DNA from: Goleter apudmare HA4340-LM2
GTDB lineage: Bacteria; Cyanobacteriota; Cyanobacteriia; Cyanobacteriales; Nostocaceae
Direction of reading: 5' to 3'
Length of the DNA: 64,000 bases
Assembly (NCBI GenBank): GCA_019359495.1
Contig: JAHHHF010000076.1
Coordinates: forward strand, 62,001 to 126,000
Positions 56,763-64,000 of the stretch are shown one piece after another (the first letter of the stretch is position 1; each line of letters starts with the position of its first letter). The notes beneath the pieces were generated by a model. The model saw only the letters and a program-made list of their open reading frames with translations. It was not told where the DNA came from and did not search any database. A program made the position numbers and the translations under genes.

Positions 56763-57452
56763 CTAACTATGAATTCTCGGTTCTGGATGCAAAGTTGCTA
56801 GTATATCGCTTTCGACGATCGCCAATTCATCTAGCCGTTGCATAACAATCTCACGGTCAAAATAGGTATCAGCCAAAACCCAGTAAGTACCGAAATGTCG
56901 TGCTTCCGAGGCCATTAAACCGCGATAAAATTTGGCTAATTCTGGCTCAGGACAGTGTGTCGCTAATAGTCCTAATCTTTCATGACTACGAGCTTCAATT
57001 AAACCAGTGACGAGTAATGTATCCAAAAATCTTTCTGGTTCTTTGGATCGAACTTGAGCTTTTAAGCCGGCGCCGTAGGGGGGTGGTGGTAGGGGCGCAA
57101 GGGCGATATTCCGGCGTTCTAGCCACTGATTAACTAGCTCAAAGTGTTCTAGTTCTTCACGGGCGATCGCTGTTAATTCCCTAACCATTTTGGTATTGGA
57201 AGGGTAACGAAACATCAGATTCAACGCCACGCCAGCTGCTTTGCGTTCACAGTGGGAATGATCGAGCAAAATTATGTCTAAGTTGGCGATCGCCTGTTCT
57301 ACCCAATCAGTACTTGTAGGTTGTTTCAGGGCGTTGATGGTTGGTAATACAGAAGTAAGCACGGGGTAACAAGACTCCAGATTTAACAATTTCGCTGAAT
57401 ACCAGCAAATTGATTTTAATGCTGGATTGGGCAATCTAGCTCTCACTCCCAA
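56763..57452 (-). CDS. miaE: tRNA-(ms2io6A) hydroxylase MiaE
   Basis: The 229-residue diiron protein has ferritin-like ligand motifs: HSHCERKAAGVALN, IAREELEHFELVNQW, LIEARSHERLGLL and SEARHFGTYW. MiaE hydroxylates the isopentenyl group of 2-methylthio-N6-isopentenyladenosine at tRNA position 37 using O2. The start is not certain: only TTG (57452) and GTG two codons later are available, so the first ~20 residues may be overcalled. Its last genes share direction with a VOC protein gene. Confidence 0.92.
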   Translation of the reverse strand: MGVRARLPNPALKSICWYSAKLLNLESCYPVLTSVLPTINALKQPTSTDWVEQAIANLDIILLDHSHCERKAAGVALNLMFRYPSNTKMVRELTAIAREELEHFELVNQWLERRNIALAPLPPPPYGAGLKAQVRSKEPERFLDTLLVTGLIEARSHERLGLLATHCPEPELAKFYRGLMASEARHFGTYWVLADTYFDREIVMQRLDELAIVESDILATLHPEPRIHS

Positions 57453-57856
57453 AGTGGTTAGAGATAATTGCGGCTAAATTTTCAGATAAACTAAAAATTA
57501 ATTTTCTCAATTGTCTGATATTTCTTTTCAGAAATTGAGATGGATATTATACAAAATATAGATTGCTCGGTACAAAATACTAGCCTCTGATTGATCGAGG
57601 GTACTTAAAAAGTAATAAATCACCAGAGCCAAGAAAGTTACCCGTAACCTTTCGCAAGTGTTGTGATTGAGGGACGGCAATCATCCTTGCTCAGAGGTAA
57701 TTTTCCTGGACTCTAGTGTTTGAATGATGGTAAATTTTACCACCAGTGTAAAAGTAAAGGGTTATGCAAGAGTATAACATTCATCCTAAATTTGTTGTAT
57801 AAATAAATACAATTAAATTGAAAAAGAATATTCTTCGCTAAGTAAAAAATCTTTGA
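57453..57856. other. Intergenic region
   Basis: About 400 bp, AT-rich, between miaE and an SDR gene on the same strand. I see no open frame with protein character, no tRNA and no strong inverted repeat. Confidence 0.5.
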
Positions 57857-58588
57857 TTACCAATCAATTAGTTGGCGATCGCGGAAAAATCCACCAGTAT
57901 AACTTCCATCAGGAAGAGTCGCTAACCATACAATTGTATCAACTCCTTGTTCTGGAGTACGCGGTGCTTCTGATCCGCCCATATCAGTTTTTACCCAACC
58001 TGGACAGACAGCGTTAACTAAAATATTTGTACTTTGTAATTCGCTGGCAAAAATACGAGTTAAAGCATTCAAAGCTGTTTTAGAAATGCGATATCCAGGA
58101 GAACCTCCAGCCATACTATTTAGTTGTCCCATACCAGAAGAAACATTAACAATACGTCCGTAATTCTGTGCTTGCATAAGTGGAAGTAAGGCTTGAGTTA
58201 CTCGCAAAACACCGTAGACATTCGTCTCAAATGTTTTTTGTAATGTTTCTATTTTAGCAGTGACAATTTTATTACTATTTGCCTGTACGTCAATATATAT
58301 ACCTGCATTATTTACTAAAACATCGAGTTTGCCAAACTGCTGACGAATGAATTCAGCTAATTTTTCGCTACTTTCATCACTTGTCACATCAAGAAGATGA
58401 AACTGTACATTTAGCCCTGCATTTTGTAACTGTTGAGCAGCAGTTTTACCTTTTTCTTCATTGCGACTAGTGAGAATTACTTGATATCCTTGTTGAGCTA
58501 ATTGGCTACAAGCTGCAAACCCTAAGCCACGATTTCCACCAGTTACAACTGCTACTTTGTTATTTATCATCATGGTTTCGTCTAGCAT
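57857..58588 (-). CDS. Short-chain dehydrogenase/reductase
   Basis: The first ATG (58588, MLDETMMINNKVAVVTGGNR) is used; ATGs at 58573/58570 and a TTG further upstream are alternatives. The ~243-residue classical SDR has the NAD(P) motif TGGNRGLG, NNAG, and the catalytic set S (VNVSSGMG) and Y-R-I-S-K (YxxxK). Sequence like this falls near carbonyl-reductase-type SDRs (CBR1-like) acting on small carbonyls. It stands alone. Confidence 0.93.
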   Translation of the reverse strand: MLDETMMINNKVAVVTGGNRGLGFAACSQLAQQGYQVILTSRNEEKGKTAAQQLQNAGLNVQFHLLDVTSDESSEKLAEFIRQQFGKLDVLVNNAGIYIDVQANSNKIVTAKIETLQKTFETNVYGVLRVTQALLPLMQAQNYGRIVNVSSGMGQLNSMAGGSPGYRISKTALNALTRIFASELQSTNILVNAVCPGWVKTDMGGSEAPRTPEQGVDTIVWLATLPDGSYTGGFFRDRQLIDW

Positions 58589-58759
58589 GTATTGTATATT
58601 GACAATCGTAAACAATTATTTTGAAAATCTTTACCTAAAACACTCTACATTCAGATGATTCTTATTTTCCGCAAGAATTACTGCTCATATCCCTGATTTA
58701 TTTAAGGAATCAGGGATATAAATCAATAAATTATGTGCAATTCATTGCAACTCTAACAA

Positions 58760-59155
58760 CTATCTAAGTGCATATTCCGGCTGATATTCAACTAACTCAA
58801 TTTCATTACCATCTGGATCACTGACGTAAATTCTATACTTGGTTTCATCGGCTGTCATTGAGTAATATTCAATGCCTGCATCATCTAGCAGTTGCAGCAT
58901 GGATGCACCATCTTTGATTACAAAGCCCACATGATTAAAACCAATATTTTCGTAAGCTTGATGTACTCGTTTTTTCCCCGCATCATCATTCAAAGCCAAA
59001 TAAAATTGATTGTTGCCAAAATGTAGCCATCTCCTACCTTCAAATACACCTTCTGCACGTATATACCAATCAGGAAATAGGGTTTGGTAAAATTTTCTGC
59101 TGGCTTCTATATCGTTGCAAGACATATTGATATGTTCAAAGCGAATCAGGTTCAT
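58760..59155 (-). CDS. VOC superfamily (glyoxalase-like) protein
   Basis: The 131-residue protein has the VOC fold with FEHINMSCNDIEASRKFYQT at the start and YVSDPDGNEIELVEYQPEY near the end (final Glu ligand). It differs from the VOC protein at 56345 and is in a separate unit. No substrate can be set; possible roles include metal-dependent lyase or dioxygenase activity. Confidence 0.88.
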   Translation of the reverse strand: MNLIRFEHINMSCNDIEASRKFYQTLFPDWYIRAEGVFEGRRWLHFGNNQFYLALNDDAGKKRVHQAYENIGFNHVGFVIKDGASMLQLLDDAGIEYYSMTADETKYRIYVSDPDGNEIELVEYQPEYALR

Positions 59156-59199
59156 ATCTCGCTCCTTGGAGTTTTAGAAAATAAAATCATTCACAGGTA

Positions 59200-59973
59200 T
59201 TACCCTAAAGCAATATCCAAAAACATCATGATCACAAATCCCAACATCACACCCATAGTTCCTTCTTTTTCCCAACCTTGGCGATGAGATTCGGGGATGA
59301 TTTCATCGCTAATCACAAACAACATTGCACCTGCGGCAAAAGCCATCGCCCAAGGTAAGATAAAATTGGCAATACTCACCACACCTATACCAATCAACCC
59401 ACCAATTGGTTCCACTAGACCTGTAAGCAGAGAAATCCAGACTGCATAACCTGCTGAATATTTTTCGGCAACTAAAGATAAAGCAACTACTAAACCTTCT
59501 GGAATATTTTGCAATCCAATTCCTAAGGCGATAGGTATACCATCACTGATGTTATTATTGCCAAAATTTACTCCTACTGCTAATCCTTCTGGGAAGTTGT
59601 GAATAGTAATGGCAGCAATAAATAACCAAATTCGCTTGAGGTTATTGTAGCGAACATTTTCTTGTCCTTTAAAAAAGTGTTCGTGGGGTAATAACTGATG
59701 TGCTAAGTGTAAAAATAATCCACCTAGCAACATCCCTGCAACAACAATTAATGCAGCATTTGCTTGGGATTGACCTTGGGCGATCGCTGCTGCTGTGGCA
59801 GGTACAATTAACGAAAAGGATGTCGCCGCTAACATCACTCCCCCGCCAAACCCCAGCATGATTCCTTGTACTCGTTGTGTCAGATTAATCGGGAGTAAAA
59901 CTGGCAAAGCACCAAGGACTGTAGCCAGTCCTGCGCCTAAGCTGGCGATCGCACCAATAACAAGGCTTTCCAT
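59200..59973 (-). CDS. ZIP family metal transporter
   Basis: The 257-residue protein has eight hydrophobic segments and the two signature helices of ZIP transporters: IHNFPEGLAVGVNFGNNNIS and LQNIPEGLVVALSLV, with EPIGGLIGIG further on. The paired HNxPEG motifs supply metal ligands in the membrane. Zn2+ or Fe2+ uptake is most likely, though ZupT/GufA-type members also move other divalent metals. It lies 110 bp from an SDR gene on the same strand. Confidence 0.93.
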   Translation of the reverse strand: MESLVIGAIASLGAGLATVLGALPVLLPINLTQRVQGIMLGFGGGVMLAATSFSLIVPATAAAIAQGQSQANAALIVVAGMLLGGLFLHLAHQLLPHEHFFKGQENVRYNNLKRIWLFIAAITIHNFPEGLAVGVNFGNNNISDGIPIALGIGLQNIPEGLVVALSLVAEKYSAGYAVWISLLTGLVEPIGGLIGIGVVSIANFILPWAMAFAAGAMLFVISDEIIPESHRQGWEKEGTMGVMLGFVIMMFLDIALG

Positions 59974-60082
59974 AGCTGGGGTGATTTATCTAAGTTTCCT
60001 TGGATTTAATCATAGTCGAAATGATTATGAGTTGCAACTAAAAAAATCGCAGAGGTTAAAACATCTGCGACAAAGACGTAGG

Positions 60083-60859
60083 TTAATTTGAAGTTCGCCG
60101 ATTAACTAGCGTAGCGCTAGCCTGGTCAACAGGCATAAGTATCACTTCGTTAATGTTGACATGAGGCGATCGCGTCGTACAAAACAAAACCACATCCGCC
60201 ACATCATCGGGTGTAAGTGGCGTCACTCCTTGGTAAACTTTTTTAGCGCGTTCTGTATCGCCGTGAAAACGCACGGTGCTAAATTCCGTTTCCACCATAC
60301 CAGGATCAACGGAAGTTACACGTACAGGGGTTCCTAAAAGGTCTTGTTTTAAGCCCTCAGAAAGTGCTTTGACGGCGGCCTTTGTAGCACAGTAAACATT
60401 ACCACCGGGATAAGTTTGGTGTCCAGCAATGGAACCCAGATTGACCACATGACCACGACCGCGATTCACCATACCCGGAACAACGTAACGAGTGAGGTAA
60501 AGCAAACCTTTAATATTGGTATCAATCATTTCTTCCCAGTCTTCAAAGTCACCCTCGTGCAACTTATCAAGACCGCGACTCAGTCCAGCGTTGTTAATCA
60601 GAATATCGATGTTAGACCAAGAGGGGGGTAGGTGAGAAATAGCAGATGCAACAGCAGCGCGATCGCGCACATCTAACTGTAATAAATAAAATTGTGACGA
60701 CGTTTCATGTAAAGTGTCTACTATTTCCTGTAAACGTTCTAGTCTTCGTGCCACTAAAATTAGTTTTGCGCCAGCACCAGCAAAAATTTTGGCGCAAGCA
60801 CTACCAATACCACTACTAGCACCAGTGATCAAAACGATTTGATTTTCTAGAGAAGTCAT
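60083..60859 (-). CDS. Short-chain dehydrogenase/reductase (YdfG-like)
   Basis: The 258-residue classical SDR has TGASSGIG, the NADP-preferring segment VARRLERLQE, NNAGLSRG, and catalytic Ser and YxxxK in GSIAGHQTYPGGNVYCATKA. It is close to YdfG-type 3-hydroxy acid / serine dehydrogenases and clearly different in sequence from the SDR at 57857. Substrate not assignable. Its start is at the ATG MTSLENQIVLITGASS. Confidence 0.93.
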   Translation of the reverse strand: MTSLENQIVLITGASSGIGSACAKIFAGAGAKLILVARRLERLQEIVDTLHETSSQFYLLQLDVRDRAAVASAISHLPPSWSNIDILINNAGLSRGLDKLHEGDFEDWEEMIDTNIKGLLYLTRYVVPGMVNRGRGHVVNLGSIAGHQTYPGGNVYCATKAAVKALSEGLKQDLLGTPVRVTSVDPGMVETEFSTVRFHGDTERAKKVYQGVTPLTPDDVADVVLFCTTRSPHVNINEVILMPVDQASATLVNRRTSN

Positions 60860-61072
60860 CGTCAGCCAAAAGTCAAAAGTCCAGTGTCAATTGTCCAACA
60901 ATGCCGAACTATTGACTCATAATTTACGAGGGGAATGGACATTGGTAATTCTCTAGAGTTGAGACTAAACTCCATCTGAGAAAAAAATAATCAAATAATA
61001 ATTGTCAATATTACTGAAGCCAATGTATCAATTTATGAGTAAACTTTTGCCTAAGTAGTGCAAATTTGACTA

Positions 61073-61804
61073 ATGATTTCCCCATCTAAGCTGCTCAAAG
61101 AAAACCGATGGACTCAGGTAGTAGTACTGTTGTTGTTGCTCCTACTATTGGGTTTAGCAGGGGTTCCCGGATACCTGACAGGAAAGTGGCAATGGAAACA
61201 GCCAGCACCCGTCACCAACATCCAAAAATTGATCCAGATACATCAGACAGGGTTAAGCCTTCCCGGTTGGCAAACTGCAGAACAAGGTCAACAACAAGTT
61301 GGTGAGCAAAAGTGGTCATTACAGGTAATCAAAAAGGCAGATTCGCAAACTCAGGCCCTACTGCTGTTGTTTCCTCAAAGAAGTCCCAAAGATAAACCAC
61401 AAGCAGAGTGGTCACAAATCAGTGGTTGGGGGAGGTTACGCTGGGGAAAGTGGGACATCGCCCAAGAGCGATCGGCTGAATTTACTGTTAAACCAGCAAG
61501 AGAGTTGGGAAACCAAGCTGAAACTAGAGTAGAAGCTAGGTTCTTTCGTGCTTCTACACAACAAAACACTTTTGCTGTACTGCAATGGTACGCTTTCCCC
61601 AACGGTGGAAACCCATCATCTCTACATTGGTTTTTAGGAGATCAATTAGCACAGTGGCGTCAGCATAGAACTCCTTGGGTTAGCGTCAGCATTCTTATAC
61701 CCATAGAACCTTTAGGAAAGGTAGAGACAGTTTGGCCTCTAGCTCAATCTTTGGGGCAAACTGTACAAGCTACATTAATGGCGGGCCCTTTGGAGAACAG
61801 CTAG
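61073..61804 (+). CDS. Cyanoexosortase B system-associated (EpsI-like) protein
   Basis: The 243-residue protein has one N-terminal membrane helix (TQVVVLLLLLLLLGLAGVPG) and an extracytoplasmic domain with LSLPGWQTAEQGQQQVGEQK, SGWGRLRWGKWDI, VEARFFRASTQQNTFAVLQW and FLGDQLAQWRQHRTPWVSV. This pattern fits the protein family that accompanies cyanoexosortase B, in which exosortases process proteins during exopolysaccharide assembly. No exosortase gene is adjacent here; the next genes are Wza- and Wzz-like. The family name is from pattern memory and moderate. Confidence 0.8.
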   Translation: MISPSKLLKENRWTQVVVLLLLLLLLGLAGVPGYLTGKWQWKQPAPVTNIQKLIQIHQTGLSLPGWQTAEQGQQQVGEQKWSLQVIKKADSQTQALLLLFPQRSPKDKPQAEWSQISGWGRLRWGKWDIAQERSAEFTVKPARELGNQAETRVEARFFRASTQQNTFAVLQWYAFPNGGNPSSLHWFLGDQLAQWRQHRTPWVSVSILIPIEPLGKVETVWPLAQSLGQTVQATLMAGPLENS

Positions 61805-62009
61805 CACTGCCCATAATGAGCTTGGTCAAAGCATTTATATAATGTATGAAATATTACTTAAGAAAGCCGTAAAGTCTTCAGGATTTCACTTAAAATCTTA
61901 GTATCCTTTTTGATCAGAAATCTTCTGGAAAAAGGAGACATTTTAGGTATTCGCAGAGTAGAATAGGCGACTTGACGCGACTCATTCGGATTTCGGCTTT
62001 ACTGCACAA

Positions 62010-63368
62010 ATGTTTATAGCTTTTAGTTCTCACATACGTGCATTCAGCACCTTGTGTTTTGTCAGTTTTCAAGTAGGGGTTTTCTTGACAACACTAACTC
62101 AACCTGTTGTTGCCCAGCTTTCACCATCTCCAGAACCATCACCTGGTCAAGCACCCCCACTCCCATTAGATGCTGAACTTGTTTCTCCGGATACAAGTGA
62201 GCAAATTGCCCCCCAACTTAACCGCTATCTCTTAGGGCCAGGAGATATCGTTAGCGTTGCCCTTCAGCGCCCCCCTGGTGCCTACCTTTTAGGGACAGGA
62301 GATAGCATTAGTGTTGTGGTACAGCGCTTTCCAGATTTGAGCTTCCAAGCCGCGATTAATCCGGAAGGCAACGTTATTGTGCCCCTACTAGGAACAGTAT
62401 CGCTACAAGGTCTAAGTTTACAAGCAGCACAAGATAAAATTCGCTCTTTGCTCAATCGTTATGTCATTGATCCAGTCATAGTTTTGTCATTGTTAGGGCA
62501 GCGTCAAGATTTAAATTTTCAAGCCGCAATTAATCCAGAAGGGAACATTGTCGTGCCCCAAGCAGGAGCTGTATCGCTACAAGGCTTGAGTTTGCAAGAA
62601 GCACAAGAAAAAATTCGCTTGGCTTTAAGTCGCTTTTTGGTCGAGCCAATTGTAGTAGTGTCGTTAGCAGGGGCGCGACCAGTCCAAGTGACCGTGAGTG
62701 GGGAAGTGTTTCGTCCCGGAATTTACCCCGTCTTAGGAACTACACCCCGGATCACCGACGCTTTGTTCTCAGCCGGAGGTTCAACAATGATTGCAGATCT
62801 GCGACAAGTACAAATACGTCGGCGATTGGTTGATGGTTCTGTGGTTTCACAAGCTATCGACCTATATGCAAGGTTACAAAATGGCACATCATTGCCCAAT
62901 ATCCGACTCCAAGATGGTGATGCCATTATTGTGCCGCGTCGAGAGGTTGGTACTGATGATGGTTATGACCGTAATTTGGTAGCTCGTTCATCTTTGGCTG
63001 TACCACAGATTAAAATTAGGGTTTTAAACTATGCATCTGGGGGAATTACTAATCAAACACTGCCTAACGGCAGCAGTTTTGTGGATGCTTTGGCAGGTAT
63101 TAATCTCGACACTGCTAACCTCCGCGATATTGCCCTAGTGCGCTTTGATCCGGAAAGAGGTCAAGCAATTACCCAAAGGCTTGATGGTAAAAAGGCCTTT
63201 GGAGGTGATGCTTCTCAAAATGTTTCACTGCAAGATAATGATGTTATTGTAGTTGGCCGTAATCTTATCGGTAGAATTACTAATGCTCTAACTACGATCA
63301 CCCAACCATTTTTTAACATTCAAAGCTTCATCCGCTTCTTTGATTTCTTTGGCGGTGGGTCAAGATAG
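62010..63368 (+). CDS. Wza-like polysaccharide export protein with duplicated export domain
   Basis: The 452-residue protein has a signal peptide (~1-36, ending VVAQ), polysaccharide-export (PES) modules, and SLBB domains in the second half (VTVSGEVFRPGIYPVLGTTP, FVDALAGINLDTANLRDI). The export segment is duplicated: RYLLGPGDIVSVALQR versus AYLLGTGDSISVVVQR, and FQAAINPEGNVIVPLLGTVS versus FQAAINPEGNIVVPQAGAVS. Wza-type proteins form the outer-membrane exit channel for exopolysaccharide. It precedes a Wzz-like gene. Confidence 0.93.
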   Translation: MFIAFSSHIRAFSTLCFVSFQVGVFLTTLTQPVVAQLSPSPEPSPGQAPPLPLDAELVSPDTSEQIAPQLNRYLLGPGDIVSVALQRPPGAYLLGTGDSISVVVQRFPDLSFQAAINPEGNVIVPLLGTVSLQGLSLQAAQDKIRSLLNRYVIDPVIVLSLLGQRQDLNFQAAINPEGNIVVPQAGAVSLQGLSLQEAQEKIRLALSRFLVEPIVVVSLAGARPVQVTVSGEVFRPGIYPVLGTTPRITDALFSAGGSTMIADLRQVQIRRRLVDGSVVSQAIDLYARLQNGTSLPNIRLQDGDAIIVPRREVGTDDGYDRNLVARSSLAVPQIKIRVLNYASGGITNQTLPNGSSFVDALAGINLDTANLRDIALVRFDPERGQAITQRLDGKKAFGGDASQNVSLQDNDVIVVGRNLIGRITNALTTITQPFFNIQSFIRFFDFFGGGSR

Positions 63369-63398
63369 TTATGCTTTTCGCCCCTTGTCTTTAGGGAA

Positions 63399-63482
63399 GA
63401 GATGGGGAGATGAGGGCGATGAGGGATAAATAACTAATGCCCAATGCCAATGCCCAATGCCCAATAACAAATGACAAATGAC
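63399..63482. repeat. Tandem CCAATGC units and purine-rich repeat at a gene start
   Basis: GAGATGGGGAGATGAGGG is followed by AACTAATGCCCAATGCCAAT, then GCCCAATGCCCAATAAC and AAATGACAAATG, with repeating CCAATGC steps. The last unit supplies the ATG of the Wzz-like gene at 63478. Related purine-rich and AATGAC strings occur at about 17940 and 16603. Confidence 0.6.
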
Positions 63483-64000
63483 ACCACCAATTGTTAAACG
63501 CTATCTTATTGCTTTTGAAAAATATAAGTGGATTGGACTAGCCAGTTTTGCTTTAGTTGTGGCGGGGTCAACGGTAGTAGCTACACAACCTGATCCACCA
63601 CCCGTGTACATAGTAGACGGCGCACTGACATACACTCGTCCACCAGTTTCATTCTCCGCCACTGGTACAGAAATTCAGCAACAAGGACAGGCACTCAGCG
63701 CGCAAGTTTTGCTCTCAAACCAGATAATTGAAGCTGTGGCAGTGAAGGTCAATGTCAAACCAGAAAACATTGGTAAAAATGTAGCAATTACCGTGCCCAC
63801 TGCTGAAGTTAAGGAGGGAGAGACACCATCTACCCTGATTGAACTGAAATATAAAGATAATAATGCCAAACTAGCTCAAGAGATAGTAGAAGAATTGATG
63901 CTAGCAATGATTAAGTTAAGCGGTGAAATTAATAGTGGGCGATTAAAAGCAATTATTAAAAAAATTAATGAGCGCTTACCGCAGGCGAAACTGGAACTGC
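63478..64000 (+). CDS. Wzz/GumC-like chain-length determinant, N-terminal part (3' truncated by window)
   Basis: The frame is open to the end of the window (about 174 residues seen). It starts MTPPIVKRYLIAFEKYKWIG and has an N-terminal membrane helix (WIGLASFALVVAGSTVV), then periplasmic sequence with DGALTYTRPPVSFSATGTEI and a helical, charged stretch, as in Wzz/GumC polysaccharide co-polymerases that set chain length. Many cyanobacterial members fuse to a C-terminal tyrosine kinase domain, which would lie outside. It follows the Wza-like gene after 109 bp. Confidence 0.82.
   Translation, partial: MTPPIVKRYLIAFEKYKWIGLASFALVVAGSTVVATQPDPPPVYIVDGALTYTRPPVSFSATGTEIQQQGQALSAQVLLSNQIIEAVAVKVNVKPENIGKNVAITVPTAEVKEGETPSTLIELKYKDNNAKLAQEIVEELMLAMIKLSGEINSGRLKAIIKKINERLPQAKLEL

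Overview
The window is a gene-dense, AT-rich stretch of a filamentous, most likely heterocyst-forming cyanobacterium of the Nostoc/Anabaena type. Supporting signs are many copies of the HIP1 octamer GCGATCGC, cyanobacterial pathway genes (crtP-crtB, a phycobilin-type heme oxygenase, an ABA4-like carotenoid protein, DUF3181 and DUF5331 proteins), a B12-dependent ribonucleotide reductase, and a 693-residue protein that matches the bacterial dynamin-like protein BDLP of Nostoc punctiforme in length and GTPase motifs. No tool was run. Family names rest on motifs read by eye.

Layout: 1-3.2 kb holds three glycosyltransferases, the first cut by the window edge. 3.2-7.5 kb is a minus-strand cluster with two related substrate-binding proteins (one fused to a von Willebrand A domain), a coiled-coil membrane protein and a small membrane protein. 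7.8-10.3 kb holds a 1-Cys peroxiredoxin and three tandem Uma2 nuclease-like copies with an exact 622-bp period. 10.3-15.2 kb carries two dynamin-like GTPases, one ending in a DnaJ domain, plus a small membrane protein. 15.6-20 kb holds cysteine synthase, a 2Fe-2S ferredoxin-like protein, a DUF5331 protein and a beta-helix/SLH surface protein. 20-25.5 kb has a K+ channel with a zinc ribbon, a deaminase, and a tight operon of a DUF389-like N-terminal domain, a voltage-gated-like channel with an odd pore, MscS and DUF2254.

25.6-32.7 kb is mostly housekeeping (glmM, heme oxygenase, a CobW-type GTPase, ABA4-like, small conserved proteins, moaC). 32.8-36.9 kb has tRNA-Arg, an MFS transporter, a GT2 enzyme and a divergent pair of cell-wall enzymes (NlpC/P60 and a serine hydrolase). 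37-41.4 kb holds an outer-membrane barrel, a dead transposase fragment, an LppM-like lipoprotein, an amino-acid-type binding protein and tRNA-Ser. 41.5-50 kb holds crtB-crtP, RlpA, NagZ, class II ribonucleotide reductase and a flavin-binding protein. 50-61 kb holds cysE, a MITE, DUF3352, a rhodanese, hrcA, a GNAT enzyme, VOC proteins, miaE, two SDRs and a ZIP transporter. 61-64 kb opens an exopolysaccharide export locus: an exosortase-associated protein, a Wza-like protein and a Wzz-like protein that runs off the end.

The most unusual items are the dynamin-like/DnaJ fusion beside BDLP, the vWA/binding-protein cluster, the channel operon with the unusual pore, the mosaic Uma2 triplet, and dispersed repeats that have become protein tails, ribosome binding sites and start codons.
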